Assembly (NCBI GenBank): GCA_017577285.1
Contig: PITV01000005.1
Location: 1 to 33,131 of the forward strand
DNA from: Clostridiales bacterium
GTDB lineage: Bacteria; Bacillota; Clostridia; Christensenellales; Aristaeellaceae
DNA length: 33,131 bases
Direction of reading: 5' to 3'
In this document: positions 1 through 9,145 of the stretch, one piece after another
Layout of the letters: each line of letters opens with the position of its first letter
Numbering within the stretch: position 1 is the first letter of the stretch
Position numbers and translations under genes: made by a program
Notes under the pieces: model-generated
Told to the model about the DNA's origin: nothing
Database searches by the model: none
What the model saw: the letters and a program-made list of their open reading frames with translations, nothing else

Positions 1-813
1 GGTGTGCAGAGCGGGGATATGATGCGGGATGCCATGCTCACGGCAAGGCGCCTGGGCAAGGTGATCGCCGCCCACTGCGAGGATAACAGCCTGCTGAAAG
101 GCGGATATATTCATGACGGCGCCTACGCGAAGGCGCACGGTCACCGGGGCATCTGCTCCGAAAGCGAGTGGGGCCCCATCGCCCGGGATATTGAACTGGC
201 GAAAGAGACCGGTTGCGCCTACCATGTGTGCCACATCTCCACAAAGGAAAGCGTGGAACTGATCCGCCGGGCGAAAGCGGAGGGCGTGGATATCACTTGC
301 GAAACGGCGCCCCATTACCTGCTGATGGATGAGACCTTCCTCAGGGAGGATGGCAGATTCAAGATGAACCCGCCCCTGCGCTCCCCGGAAGACAGGCTGG
401 CGCTTATAGAGGGGCTGAAAGACGGCACTATCGATATGATCAGCACCGATCACGCACCTCATTCCGCGGAGGAAAAGAACCGGGGACTGGAAAAGAGCGC
501 CATGGGTATTGTGGGCATCGAAACTGCCTTCCCGCTGCTCTATACATACCTGGTAAAGACCGGCGTCATCACGCTGGAGAAACTTGTCGAACTGATGCAC
601 ACCACTCCCTGCAGCCGTTTCGGCATCGATACGGAAAATGACTTCACGGTGTTCGACCTGAACGCGTCATACGGCATCGATCCCGCGGACTTCCTTTCTA
701 TGGGAAAGGCAACGCCCTTTGAGGGGTGGAAGGTGTACGGGAAATGCATGCTGACGGTGTGCGGAGGGAAGATCGCCTACTTGGATAAAGAAATTTCGGA
801 GGAACAGGCATGA
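1..813 (+). CDS. pyrC: Dihydroorotase, C-terminal part (5' end outside window)
   Basis: Zinc-dependent dihydroorotase, which interconverts N-carbamoyl-aspartate and dihydroorotate in pyrimidine synthesis. The frame is open from base 1, so the start and the N-terminal HxH metal motif lie upstream. Visible amidohydrolase motifs are AHCED (metal-binding His), CHIST (metal-binding His), the substrate-side segment ETAPHYL, and STDHAPHS, whose Asp is the catalytic base of the family. This fits type I dihydroorotases of about 420-430 aa, of which roughly 270 residues are present. The stop overlaps the pyrK start as ATGA, and a GGAGGA ribosome binding site for pyrK lies inside this gene. The GTG at position 4 is not the real start, because the protein would lack its first metal ligands. 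Confidence 0.95.
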   Translation, partial: GVQSGDMMRDAMLTARRLGKVIAAHCEDNSLLKGGYIHDGAYAKAHGHRGICSESEWGPIARDIELAKETGCAYHVCHISTKESVELIRRAKAEGVDITCETAPHYLLMDETFLREDGRFKMNPPLRSPEDRLALIEGLKDGTIDMISTDHAPHSAEEKNRGLEKSAMGIVGIETAFPLLYTYLVKTGVITLEKLVELMHTTPCSRFGIDTENDFTVFDLNASYGIDPADFLSMGKATPFEGWKVYGKCMLTVCGGKIAYLDKEISEEQA

Positions 814-1547
814 AGCAGAGCCTTTTCGAGATCATGGAAAACACGCCCCTCACACGGGATGTGTACCGCATGAAACTGCGGGGCGACACGGGCGATATCA
901 CCCGCCCCGGGCAGTTCGTCAACATCCGCATTGCCGGGCTGTACCTGCGCCGTCCCGTTTCGGTGTGCGATGTTGAGGGCGATATCCTCACCCTGATCTA
1001 TAAAGCGGTGGGTGAGGGCACCCGGAAAATGAGCGGTATGACGGCCGGCGAAACGCTGGATCTTCTCACGGGGCTCGGCAACGGCTACGATCTTTCCCGC
1101 GCGGGAGACGCCCCTCTGCTGCTGGGAGGCGGCGTGGGTGTGCCGCCCCTGTACCTGCTGGCGAAGGAACTGATCAGGGCCGGGAAAACGCCCCGGGTCA
1201 TCCTGGGCTTCAATACAGAAAGCGAAGTATTTTATGAAAATGAGTTTCGTGCCCTGGGCTGCGATGTGATGGTCACCACGGTGGACGGAACTTACGGAAC
1301 AAAAGGGTTCGTGACAGGCACTATAAACGACAAGCCATATACCTTCTTCTACACCTGCGGCCCGGAGCCCATGCTGAAAGCGGTGTATAAAACATCAAAG
1401 ACTTCAGGTCAGATGAGCTTTGAACGCAGGATGGGCTGCGGTTTCGGTGCCTGCATGGGCTGCTCCTGCAAAACGATCACCGGCAGCAAGCGCATCTGCA
1501 GGGAAGGCCCTGTGATGGACAAGGAGGATATCCTATGGGAAGACTGA
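810..1547 (+). CDS. pyrK: Dihydroorotate dehydrogenase B, electron transfer subunit
   Basis: PyrK (245 aa) carries FAD and a [2Fe-2S] cluster and passes electrons from dihydroorotate, via PyrD, to NAD+. Seen: the FAD-binding motif RPVS (residues 48-51), a glycine-rich nucleotide motif GGGVGVPPL (about 106-114), the CGPEPM motif of ferredoxin-reductase-like proteins (about 183-188), and a C-terminal cluster motif C210-x4-C215-x2-C218 with C230 as the likely fourth ligand. Length is normal for the family. It starts at an ATGA overlap with pyrC behind a GGAGGA site and overlaps pyrD by 13 nt. Subunit adjacency with pyrD supports a heterotetrameric class 1B enzyme. Confidence 0.96.
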   Translation: MKQSLFEIMENTPLTRDVYRMKLRGDTGDITRPGQFVNIRIAGLYLRRPVSVCDVEGDILTLIYKAVGEGTRKMSGMTAGETLDLLTGLGNGYDLSRAGDAPLLLGGGVGVPPLYLLAKELIRAGKTPRVILGFNTESEVFYENEFRALGCDVMVTTVDGTYGTKGFVTGTINDKPYTFFYTCGPEPMLKAVYKTSKTSGQMSFERRMGCGFGACMGCSCKTITGSKRICREGPVMDKEDILWED

Positions 1548-2449
1548 GCGTGGATCTGTGCGGCATCGGGCTGGATAATCCAATCATCCCCGCTTCCGGC
1601 ACTTTCGGATACGGATATGAGTTTGCCGAACTTTACGATATCAATATGCTGGGCACCTTCTCCTTCAAGGGCACCACACGGGAGCCCCGCTTCGGGAACG
1701 CTCAGCCCCGCATCGCGGAAACGCCGGGCGGTATGCTGAACGCGGTGGGGCTGCAGAACCCCGGTGTTCAGCAGGTCATAAGCCACGAACTGCCGCTGCT
1801 GAAAAAATGCTTTCACAAGCCGGTCATGGCGAATGTCAGCGGCTTTTCCATCGATGAGTACACAGATGTGTGCGCCATGCTGGATAAGGAAGAGCAGGTG
1901 GGCTGGCTGGAGGTCAACATTTCCTGCCCCAATGTGCATGGCGGCGGCATGAGCTTCGGCACCGATCCCGCTCAGGCGGCGGAGGTGACAAAGGCGGTCA
2001 AGGCGGTCACAACGAAGCCTGTCATCATGAAGCTTTCGCCCAATGTGACGGACATCGTTTCCATCGCGAAGGCCTGTGAGGACGCGGGGGCGGACGGGAT
2101 CAGCCTGATCAACACCCTGCTGTGCATGCGCATCGATCTGAAAAAGCGGGCGCCGCTGCTGGCCAACGGCACCGGCGGGTTGTCGGGGAGCGCCATCTTC
2201 CCGCTGGCGATACGCATGGTGTATCAGGTGGCGAAAAATGTGAAGATCCCTGTTATTGGCCTCGGCGGCATATCGAGCGCCGAAAACGTGCTGGAAATGA
2301 TGATGGCAGGCGCCGCCTGCGTTGAGATCGGCGCCGCGAACCTTACGGATCCCTTCATCTGCCGGGATATCATCCGTGATTTGCCGGCGGTGATGGATAA
2401 ATACAGCATTCAGAACATCAAAGACATTACGGGAGGCGCGCTGAAATGA
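1535..2449 (+). CDS. pyrD: Dihydroorotate dehydrogenase B, catalytic subunit (class 1B)
   Basis: FMN-dependent enzyme (304 aa) oxidising dihydroorotate to orotate. Seen: an N-terminal PIIPASGTFGYG segment, the active-site motif VNISCPN with Cys131, the known catalytic base of class 1 enzymes (class 2 uses Ser), then GGGMSFGTDP, a KLSPNVTD segment and GLGGI near the FMN phosphate site. The FGTDP segment and the adjacent pyrK point to class 1B (NAD-linked) rather than class 1A (fumarate-linked). The start follows a strong AAGGAGGA site placed inside the pyrK 3' end, and the stop overlaps pyrF as ATGA. Confidence 0.97.
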   Translation: MGRLSVDLCGIGLDNPIIPASGTFGYGYEFAELYDINMLGTFSFKGTTREPRFGNAQPRIAETPGGMLNAVGLQNPGVQQVISHELPLLKKCFHKPVMANVSGFSIDEYTDVCAMLDKEEQVGWLEVNISCPNVHGGGMSFGTDPAQAAEVTKAVKAVTTKPVIMKLSPNVTDIVSIAKACEDAGADGISLINTLLCMRIDLKKRAPLLANGTGGLSGSAIFPLAIRMVYQVAKNVKIPVIGLGGISSAENVLEMMMAGAACVEIGAANLTDPFICRDIIRDLPAVMDKYSIQNIKDITGGALK

Positions 2450-3150
2450 AAAGAGAAGTGATCGTAGCCTGCGATTTCGCGGGTAAGGAAGCGACACTGA
2501 CATTCCTGGACAGATTTGCGGGAGTGAGCGAAAAGCCCTTTGTGAAGATCGGTATGGAACTGTTCTACGCCGCCGGCCCCGATATCGTGCGGGAGATCAA
2601 GGCGAGAGGACATAAGATCTTTCTGGATCTGAAACTGCATGACATCCCCAACACTGTGAAAAAAGCCATGAGCGTGCTTTCCTCTTTGGATGTGGATATC
2701 TGCAATCTGCACGCGGCCGGCGGTATCGATATGATGAAAGCGGCGGTGGAAGGGCTCACCCGGCCTGACGGAACGCGCCCTCTGCTGATTGCTGTTACCG
2801 TGCTCACCTCCATTGACCAGAGTCGCATGGAGAATGAACTGAAGATCGAAAAGCCCCTGCCCGAAGTGGTCATGCAGTACGCCCTGAATGCCAAAGCAGC
2901 CGGCCTTGACGGCGTGGTGTGCTCGCCCCTCGAGGCGCAGAAGGTGCACGACACCTGCGGAGCATCCTTCCTGACCGTCACGCCCGGCATCCGTTTTGCC
3001 GAGGGCGCGCAGGGAGACCAGCAACGCGTTACCACCCCCGCGAAGGCAAAGGAGATCGGCTCTGATTACATCGTGGTCGGGCGCCCCGTTACCGCGGCGG
3101 AGGATCCTGTTGCCGCCTACCTGAAATGTGTGAAAGAGTTCGCTGAATAA
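2446..3150 (+). CDS. pyrF: Orotidine 5'-phosphate decarboxylase
   Basis: OMP decarboxylase (234 aa), a cytosolic TIM-barrel enzyme that makes UMP in the last step of the pathway. The catalytic D-x-K-x-x-D array is visible as LDLKLHDIPNT (D61, K63, D66), with the further active-site residues D10 and K34 upstream. TPGIR and VVGRPV near the C-terminus form the phosphate-binding elements of the family. Length is typical of the short bacterial type (about 230-240 aa) rather than the longer 270-aa actinobacterial type. ATGA overlap with pyrD; a 50-nt gap without a terminator follows before pyrE. Confidence 0.97.
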   Translation: MKREVIVACDFAGKEATLTFLDRFAGVSEKPFVKIGMELFYAAGPDIVREIKARGHKIFLDLKLHDIPNTVKKAMSVLSSLDVDICNLHAAGGIDMMKAAVEGLTRPDGTRPLLIAVTVLTSIDQSRMENELKIEKPLPEVVMQYALNAKAAGLDGVVCSPLEAQKVHDTCGASFLTVTPGIRFAEGAQGDQQRVTTPAKAKEIGSDYIVVGRPVTAAEDPVAAYLKCVKEFAE

Positions 3151-3200
3151 AAAATCAACGACAATCATTCTTTACAAATATAGCAACGGAGGATCGTAAT

Positions 3201-3839
3201 ATGAAAGAAATCGTCGCGAAGGATCTGCTCTCCATCGGCGCCGTGTTTTTCCGCCCCGATCAGCCCTTTACCTGGGCCAGCGGCATCAAGAGCCCCGTGT
3301 ACTGTGACAACCGCCTTACCCTCACCGCCCCCGCCGCCCGCAGGGATGTGGAGAACGGGCTGGCAAAACTGATCGAAGAAAACTACCCGGACGCGGAAGT
3401 GCTGATGGGCACTTCCACCGCCGGCATCGCCCACGCCGCCATCACGGCGCACCTGCTGAACCTGCCCATGGGGTATGTGCGCTCCGGCGCCAAGGATCAC
3501 GGCCGCCAGAACCAGATAGAAGGCAAACTGGAAGCCGGTCAGAAGGTGGTCGTGGTGGAGGATCTCATTTCCACCGGCGGCAGTGTGCTGGAAGTGGTGA
3601 ATGTGCTGCGGGAAGCGGGCGCGGAAGTCCTCGGCATCGTCAGCATCTTCACCTACGGCATGAAAAAGGGCATCGAGCGCCTCGCCGAAGCGAATGTGAA
3701 GAATATCTCCCTGACCGATTTCGACACCATCGCGGAGGTCGCCGCGAAGGAAGGGTATATCAGGAAAGCGGACATCGAGCGCCTGAAGAAGTTCCGCGAT
3801 AACCCCTCCGATGAAAGCTGGATCGGAGGCGGAAACTGA
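3201..3839 (+). CDS. pyrE: Orotate phosphoribosyltransferase
   Basis: Transfers phosphoribosyl from PRPP to orotate, giving OMP. The type I PRTase PRPP loop is seen as [13 protein letters not shown], with E120, D121 and the TGG at residues 125-127. The N-terminal [16 protein letters not shown] is the usual orotate-side signature, and [17 protein letters not shown] (about 93-109) is the flexible catalytic loop. At 212 aa it is a normal length. The start follows CGGAGGA at good spacing. The stop and the pyrB start share TGATG. Confidence 0.97.
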   Translation: MKEIVAKDLLSIGAVFFRPDQPFTWASGIKSPVYCDNRLTLTAPAARRDVENGLAKLIEENYPDAEVLMGTSTAGIAHAAITAHLLNLPMGYVRSGAKDHGRQNQIEGKLEAGQKVVVVEDLISTGGSVLEVVNVLREAGAEVLGIVSIFTYGMKKGIERLAEANVKNISLTDFDTIAEVAAKEGYIRKADIERLKKFRDNPSDESWIGGGN

Positions 3840-4765
3840 TGAAAGAAACCAGAAATCTGATCGACATCATGGATCTTTCGGTGGAGGAGATCGATGAACT
3901 GCTGGATACGGCATCGGATATCATTGCTGATCCGGATAAGTACGCCGAATGCTGCAAAAGGAAAAAGCTTGCCACCCTGTTCTTCGAGCCTTCCACCCGC
4001 ACCCGCCTGAGCTTTGAGGCGGCGATGTACGAACTGGGCGGCAATGTGATCGGCTTTTCGGAGTCCAATTCCTCCTCCGCCGCCAAGGGCGAGAGCGTGG
4101 CGGACACAGTGCGCACCGTGGGCTGCTATGCCGATATCATCGCCATGCGTCACCCCAAGGAGGGCGCGCCCCTGGTGGCCACCCGAACCGCCGGTGTGCC
4201 GGTGATCAACGCGGGGGACGGGGGACACAACCACCCCACTCAGACCCTGGCTGATCTGCTGACCATCAGGCGGGAAAAGGGCAGACTGACAGACCTTACC
4301 GTCGGCCTTTGCGGAGACTTGAAATTCGGCCGCACCGTGCATTCCCTCATCAGCGCCATGAGCCGCTACAGCGGCATCCGCTTCGTGCTGATCTCTCCCG
4401 AGGAACTGCGCCTGCCGGAGTATGTCGTAAACGGCGTTATTGAAAAGAAGGGCATCCCTTATACAGAAACCACCGATCTGGAGGGCGCCATTCCCGGACT
4501 GGACATCCTGTACATGACCCGTGTGCAGCGGGAGCGCTTCTTCAATGAGCAGGACTACCTGCGCCTGAAGGACAGCTATATCCTGACGCCTGAAAAACTG
4601 GTGAACGCCCGCGCCGATCTTTCCGTCATGCATCCGCTGCCCCGCGTGAACGAGATCTCCGTGGCGGTGGATGACGATTCCAGGGCGTGCTACTTCAAGC
4701 AGGTGCTGAACGGAAAATACATCCGCATGGCGCTGATCCTGAAACTGCTGGGGGTGAGAGTATGA
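3839..4765 (+). CDS. pyrB: Aspartate carbamoyltransferase, catalytic chain
   Basis: ATCase catalytic chain (308 aa), condensing carbamoyl phosphate with aspartate. Seen: the carbamoyl-phosphate motif FFEPSTRTR (S52-R56), the loop segment SSSAAKGES (about 78-86) and the C-terminal HPLPR (H265-R269). Length matches E. coli PyrB (about 310 aa). Directly followed, with an ATGA overlap, by a pyrI regulatory chain, so the holoenzyme is probably the allosteric PyrB6-PyrI6 type rather than the unregulated trimer of Bacillus. Confidence 0.97.
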   Translation: MKETRNLIDIMDLSVEEIDELLDTASDIIADPDKYAECCKRKKLATLFFEPSTRTRLSFEAAMYELGGNVIGFSESNSSSAAKGESVADTVRTVGCYADIIAMRHPKEGAPLVATRTAGVPVINAGDGGHNHPTQTLADLLTIRREKGRLTDLTVGLCGDLKFGRTVHSLISAMSRYSGIRFVLISPEELRLPEYVVNGVIEKKGIPYTETTDLEGAIPGLDILYMTRVQRERFFNEQDYLRLKDSYILTPEKLVNARADLSVMHPLPRVNEISVAVDDDSRACYFKQVLNGKYIRMALILKLLGVRV

Positions 4766-5190
4766 TCATAGGACAGATCAAGGACGGTATCGTGCTGGAC
4801 CACATTACCGCCGGTGAAAGCATTCATATCTACGATGTGCTGGGGCTGGGCAAACTGGATTGCACCGTTGCCATGATCAAGAATGCCGAAAGCAAGAAGA
4901 TGGGCAAGAAGGATATCATCAAGATCGGTCAGATCATTGATCTGGATTTCGCGGTACTGGGCTATCTGGATCCCGGCATCACGGTGAATATCATCCGTGA
5001 CGGCAAGCTGGACAAGCGGGAGCATCTCTCCCTGCCGGAGCGGGTGAAGGGCATCATCAGATGCAAGAATCCCCGCTGCATCACTTCCTGCGAGCAGGAA
5101 CTGGAGCATGAATTCAAGCTGACCGACCGTGAAAACAAGGTCTACCGTTGCGTATACTGCGAGAGCAAGGCTCCCGAACAGACAAAATAA
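4762..5190 (+). CDS. pyrI: Aspartate carbamoyltransferase, regulatory chain
   Basis: PyrI (142 aa) binds nucleotides as allosteric effectors and bridges the catalytic trimers. Seen: an N-terminal nucleotide-binding region beginning [13 protein letters not shown], then a C-terminal zinc domain with four cysteines, C101-x4-C106 and C130-x2-C133, the arrangement that contacts PyrB in E. coli. I chose ATG 4762 because it overlaps the pyrB stop (ATGA), follows GGGGTGAGAG, and gives the normal family start; an upstream in-frame ATG at 4687 would add 25 residues translated out of pyrB sequence. A 12-nt gap with AAGGAG leads to carB. Confidence 0.95.
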   Translation: MIIGQIKDGIVLDHITAGESIHIYDVLGLGKLDCTVAMIKNAESKKMGKKDIIKIGQIIDLDFAVLGYLDPGITVNIIRDGKLDKREHLSLPERVKGIIRCKNPRCITSCEQELEHEFKLTDRENKVYRCVYCESKAPEQTK

Positions 5191-5202
5191 GGAGAGCGTA
5201 CC

Positions 5203-8200
5203 ATGAAGCGGACGGATATCAAAAAGATCCTCATTATCGGCTCGGGCCCCATCGTGATCGGTCAGGCCGCCGAGTTCGACTATGCCGGCACCCAGGCGTG
5301 TCTTGCCCTGCGCGAGGAGGGCTATGAGGTGATCCTGGTCAACTCCAACCCCGCCACCATCATGACCGATACCACCATTGCCGACAAGGTGTACATGGAG
5401 CCGCTCACGCTGGAATATGTGTGCAAGATCATCCGCTATGAGCGCCCCGATGCCATCGTTCCCGGCATCGGCGGGCAGACGGGCCTGAACCTTGCCATGC
5501 AGCTGGAAAAGAAGGGCGTGCTGAAGGAATGCAATGTGAAACTGCTCGGCACCGAAAGCGACAGCATCGAGCGTGCCGAGGACCGCGAGCGCTTCAAGGA
5601 GATGTGCCAGTCCATCGGCGAACCCGTCATTCCCTCCGAGATCACCTATTCTCCGGAGGAGGCCCTGAAGGCCGCACAGGATATCGGGTACCCCGTGGTG
5701 CTGCGCCCCGCCTTCACGCTGGGCGGCACCGGCGGCGGATTTGCCAACAACGAGCAGGAACTGATGGACCTGGCGCCCAATGCCTTCGCCCTGTCTCCCG
5801 TGCACCAGGTGCTCATTGAAAAGAGCGTCAAGGGATACAAGGAGATCGAGTTTGAGGTCATGCGCGACGGTACCGACCGCGCCATCACCATCTGCGGCAT
5901 GGAAAATGTGGATCCCGTGGGCGTGCACACCGGCGACTCGGTGGTGGTCGCGCCCATCCTGTCCCTTTCCGATGAGGATAAAAAGCGCCTCAATGACAGT
6001 GCCATCAAGATCATCCGTGAACTCAGGATCTGCGGCGGCTGCAATGTACAGTTCGCCCTCGACCCCGTGACGAGCGAATATTTCCTCATCGAGGTCAATC
6101 CCCGCGTTTCCCGCTCCTCGGCGCTGGCCTCCAAGGCATCCGGCTATCCCATCGCCCGCGTCACCGCCAAGGTGGCTGTGGGTATGACGCTGGATGAGAT
6201 CCCTGTGGCGGGCGGTTTCGCCTCCACCGAGCCCGATCTGGACTACATCGTGGCGAAATTCCCGCGCTTCCCCTTTGATAAGTTCTATTCCGTTCCCAAT
6301 GTGCTGGGCACCCAGATGAAGGCTACCGGCGAGGTCATGGGCATCGGCTCCACGCTGGAGGAATGCTTCCTGAAGTCCGTCCGTTCACTGGAGACCGGTG
6401 TCTGTCACTTCCGCATGAAGAAGTTTGACGGAAAGACCGCGAATGAACTGCTCGGCTATCTCGCAGATTTCCATGATGACAACCTGTTCGCAGTTGCCGA
6501 GGCGCTGCGCCTGGGCGTGACGGTGGATGAGCTGCACCGGGTCACCATGATCACGGAGCTTTTCCTGGAGAGCCTCAAGGGCATCGTTGCCATGGAAAAG
6601 AAGTTGGCGGATCATAAAGAAAATATCGAAATCCTCCGCGCCGCCAAGGTCATGGGCTTCGGTGACAAGTACATCGCCTCCCTGTGGAACATGAAGGAGA
6701 CCGATGTGTACGCTCTGCGGAAGCAGAACGGCATCATTCCCGTCTTCCGCATGGTGGACACCCTGCACACCGGCGCCTATATCGCCTACCTTTACTCCTC
6801 CTATACCGGGGAGAACCAGTCCCGCCACACCGGTAAAAAGAAGATCGTGGTGCTGGGCGCCGGCCCCATCCGCATCGGTCAGGGCGTGGAATTCGATTAC
6901 TCCACCGTCCATGCCGTTCAGACCATCCGCCGCGCGGGCTATGAGGCCATCATCATCAACAACAATCCCGAAACAGTATCCACCGATTACACCACCGCCG
7001 ACAAGCTCTACTTTGAGCCCCTGACCCCCGAGGATGTCATGGCCATCGTGGATTACGAGCAGCCGGACGGCGTCATCGCGTCCCTCGGCGGACAGACCGC
7101 CATCAATCTGGCGCAGCCGCTCTTCGACCGGGGCGTCAGGATCATCGGCACCGATTGCGAGGCCATCGACCGCGCCGAAAACCGCAAGAGCTTCGAGCGC
7201 ATCCTGCAGGAACTGAACATCCCCCAGCCCCAGGGCAGAGCTGTCACCGATATCGAGGAAGGCATCCGCGCCGCCAATGAGGTGGGCTATCCCGTGCTGG
7301 TGCGCCCCTCCTTTGTGCTGGGCGGCCGCGCCATGGAGATCGTCGCAAATGATGAAATGCTGCGGCATTACCTGAAGACCGCCGTGGAGATCGACAGCGA
7401 CAAGCCCGTGCTTGTGGATCATTACATCCAGGGCAAGGAAGTGGAAGTGGACGCCATCTGTGACGGCAACGATGTGTTCGTGCCCGGCATCATGGAACTG
7501 GTGGAGCGCACCGGCGTGCACTCCGGCGATTCCATCAGCGTGTATCCTTCCTACTCGGTGTCCAACAAGGTGAAGGGCATCATCCTGCAGTATGCAAAAA
7601 AACTGGGTCTGGGCATCGGTATCAGGGGCCTGTTCAACATCCAGTTCATCGTGGACAAGAAGGATGATGTGTACATCATCGAGGTCAATCCCCGCTCCTC
7701 CCGTACCGTTCCCTTCCTCTCCAAGGCAACCGGATACTCTCTGGCGGATATCGCCACGGAAGTCATCCTGGGCAAAACCCTCAAGGAGCAGGGCATCTTC
7801 TGCATCTATCCCGAGGAAAAGAAACGCTACTATGTGAAGGTGCCTGTGTTCTCCTCCCACAAGATCAAGGGACTGGATGCCTACCTTTCTCCTGAAATGA
7901 AATCCACCGGCGAAGCCATCGGCTATGACCGCTCCCTGTCCCGCGCCATGTACAAGGCGCTGCAGGCTTCCGGCATGAAGCTGCAGAACTACGGCACCGT
8001 GGTGGTGACGCTGGCGGATGAGGACAAGGAGGAGGCGCTTCCCATGGTGCGCGCTTTCTATGACATGGGCTTCAACATCGCCGCCACCGAAGGCACTGCC
8101 GCCTTCCTCAAGCAGCGGGGCATCCGCACCCACAAACTGGGCAAGATCAGCGAGGGCAGCAATGAGATCATCGATCTCATCCGCTCCGGTTTTGTCAGTT

Positions 8201-8376
8201 ATGTCATCAACACCCGCGCCGTTTCCTCCGGCGTGCATTACCGGGACGGCGCTGTCATCCGCCGCTGCGCTACCGAGAACGGCGTCACCATCTTCACCTC
8301 TCTGGACACCGCTCGCATCGTTACCGAGGTGCTGAAGGAAATGACCATTCCCGTTTCCACCATCGACGCGGAGTAA
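5203..8376 (+). CDS. carB: Carbamoyl phosphate synthase, large subunit
   Basis: CarB (1057 aa; E. coli 1073) makes carbamoyl phosphate from bicarbonate, ammonia and two ATP. The two homologous ATP-grasp halves are plain: IGQAAEFDYAGTQAC near residue 20 is echoed by IGQGVEFDYSTVHAV near residue 560, and IEVNPRVSRSS by IEVNPRSSRTV. The C-terminal 130 residues (from about 929) form the MGS-like allosteric domain, with the NIAATEGTAAFL segment. The glutaminase subunit CarA is not in the window; it may lie upstream of pyrC. Last gene of the visible pyr operon; the coding sequence ends at an abrupt drop in G+C. Confidence 0.97.
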   Translation: MKRTDIKKILIIGSGPIVIGQAAEFDYAGTQACLALREEGYEVILVNSNPATIMTDTTIADKVYMEPLTLEYVCKIIRYERPDAIVPGIGGQTGLNLAMQLEKKGVLKECNVKLLGTESDSIERAEDRERFKEMCQSIGEPVIPSEITYSPEEALKAAQDIGYPVVLRPAFTLGGTGGGFANNEQELMDLAPNAFALSPVHQVLIEKSVKGYKEIEFEVMRDGTDRAITICGMENVDPVGVHTGDSVVVAPILSLSDEDKKRLNDSAIKIIRELRICGGCNVQFALDPVTSEYFLIEVNPRVSRSSALASKASGYPIARVTAKVAVGMTLDEIPVAGGFASTEPDLDYIVAKFPRFPFDKFYSVPNVLGTQMKATGEVMGIGSTLEECFLKSVRSLETGVCHFRMKKFDGKTANELLGYLADFHDDNLFAVAEALRLGVTVDELHRVTMITELFLESLKGIVAMEKKLADHKENIEILRAAKVMGFGDKYIASLWNMKETDVYALRKQNGIIPVFRMVDTLHTGAYIAYLYSSYTGENQSRHTGKKKIVVLGAGPIRIGQGVEFDYSTVHAVQTIRRAGYEAIIINNNPETVSTDYTTADKLYFEPLTPEDVMAIVDYEQPDGVIASLGGQTAINLAQPLFDRGVRIIGTDCEAIDRAENRKSFERILQELNIPQPQGRAVTDIEEGIRAANEVGYPVLVRPSFVLGGRAMEIVANDEMLRHYLKTAVEIDSDKPVLVDHYIQGKEVEVDAICDGNDVFVPGIMELVERTGVHSGDSISVYPSYSVSNKVKGIILQYAKKLGLGIGIRGLFNIQFIVDKKDDVYIIEVNPRSSRTVPFLSKATGYSLADIATEVILGKTLKEQGIFCIYPEEKKRYYVKVPVFSSHKIKGLDAYLSPEMKSTGEAIGYDRSLSRAMYKALQASGMKLQNYGTVVVTLADEDKEEALPMVRAFYDMGFNIAATEGTAAFLKQRGIRTHKLGKISEGSNEIIDLIRSGFVSYVINTRAVSSGVHYRDGAVIRRCATENGVTIFTSLDTARIVTEVLKEMTIPVSTIDAE

Positions 8377-8377
8377 A

Positions 8378-8623
8378 GGATCCATTACAGAAAAATACGG
8401 TTCAAAAGCGTTAATTACATTAGGGGATTACCGTATTGGTGCAATATATCGAAGGGAGGAAAATGTTGATGGCATTTTGCAAGATCGGTGGGATTTCATT
8501 TTTACAACCGATCCGGAATTCCTTTCTGACGGTTATCGTGTGCAAATTTACAAAAGCATAGAAAACAATTCTACTGATGAGGTTATTGTGCATGTTGAAT
8601 ATGCCACCATAGAAAATGGTTAA
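8378..8623 (+). pseudogene. Unrecognised ORF remnant without start codon
   Basis: Immediately after carB, one frame stays open for about 80 codons and ends at TAA 8621-8623. The translated stretch looks protein-like (for example LGDYRIGAIYRREENVDG and WDFIFTTDPEFLSDGYRVQI), with alternating hydrophobic and charged residues, but contains no ATG or GTG in a useful position and no ribosome binding site in phase. Base composition is clearly A+T-richer than the flanking operons. I read it as the 3' end of a lost gene. I do not recognise the family. It could instead be a chance open frame, since 80 codons in this composition is only moderately improbable. Confidence 0.4.
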
Positions 8624-8684
8624 CCTAATAACTTGATATCAGCTTATTGATTCTGATCGAAAGTGATGATATCTGATTTTAAGT

Positions 8685-8714
8685 CCCGGAGCCTGAACAA
8701 CTCCGGGCACTTTT
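8685..8714 (+). terminator. Probable intrinsic terminator downstream of carB
   Basis: A perfect 7-bp stem CCCGGAG (8685-8691) / CTCCGGG (8701-8707) with a 9-nt loop is followed after CAC by TTTT (8711-8714). It lies about 310 nt past the carB stop, and no better terminator is nearer, so it may end the pyr transcript. The short, interrupted U-tract makes strength uncertain. Confidence 0.55.
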
Positions 8715-8860
8715 ATATTCCTCTGTATCACAGATTGCCTACTACCTGCTATATTTATTTGGCCGATTATGATCTTGCACAAGACGCAATGCAAGATACG
8801 TTTATGAAAGCATCTGAATGTATCTTAGCCGCTGGCTTTCAAAAAAAGAAAGGAAATTAA
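8711..8860 (+). pseudogene. Fragment resembling ECF sigma factor region 2
   Basis: The frame ending at TAA 8858-8860 encodes about 49 residues. Within it, YLADYDLAQDAMQDTFMKAS (about 8756-8815) closely matches the region 2.1-2.2 consensus of ECF sigma-70 factors (YLxDxxxAEDxxQExFLKA). The upstream residues LYHRLPTTCYIY also fit region 2.1. The similarity stops after the motif: the expected region 2.3-2.4, the linker and all of region 4 are missing. The preceding terminator hairpin overlaps its 5' edge and no ribosome binding site is apparent. I infer a decayed sigma factor gene. The match is by eye and short. Confidence 0.5.
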
Positions 8861-9116
8861 GTTAAAATGAAAAGAACACATGTATTTTGTATGAACCGGT
8901 TCGTATCGCGGTTTTTGTATGATTTTATATGAGTTTTCTCTTTCTTTTCATTGCCGTATGACAATAGAGTGCACTTTCAGTATGACTCCTGCAAGGATTA
9001 TTTCCTCGCGGGAGTTTATGCTTACGGTGTTTTTTTGACGGCTGTTTTCATACGCGCGGGACCATTGTCTGCTCCTTTATTCACATTTTTGTTACAATAT
9101 ATTTGTAGAAAAACAC
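8861..9116. other. A+T-rich intergenic stretch with no supportable gene
   Basis: About 250 nt with no convincing coding sequence. Short imperfect hairpins are present (CTCCTGC 8986-8992 with GCGGGAG 9008-9014), too weak to call. A 60-codon frame at 8951-9133 lacks a ribosome binding site and has no recognisable content. Composition resembles the decayed stretch before it rather than the flanking operons. Confidence 0.6.
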
Positions 9117-9145
9117 TTGTTTTTTTCTTTTGAGTGTGATAATAC
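9117..9145 (+). promoter_or_regulatory. Possible sigma-A promoter for the rbgA operon
   Basis: TTGTTT (9117-9122) and TAATAC (9140-9145) are separated by 17 nt; an overlapping reading with an extended -10, TGT-GATAAT (9135-9143), is also possible. It lies about 125 nt before rbgA, and no closer candidate is better. The A+T-rich context produces such matches by chance, so confidence is limited. Confidence 0.35.

Noticed and set aside
6385-8385. 666-codon open frame on the - strand opposite carB
   Set aside because: It lies wholly antisense to a clear carB. Its His- and Gly-rich, Asp-Gly-Val composition is the usual shadow of G+C-rich codon bias, and no domain is recognisable.
8986-9014. Hairpin CTCCTGC / GCGGGAG as a terminator
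   Set aside because: 15-nt loop, one G-U pair and no U-tract after it; too weak to call.
8951-9133. 60-codon + strand open frame in the intergenic island
   Set aside because: No ribosome binding site, no recognisable content, and the poly-Phe end comes from a T-rich tract that may be part of a promoter.
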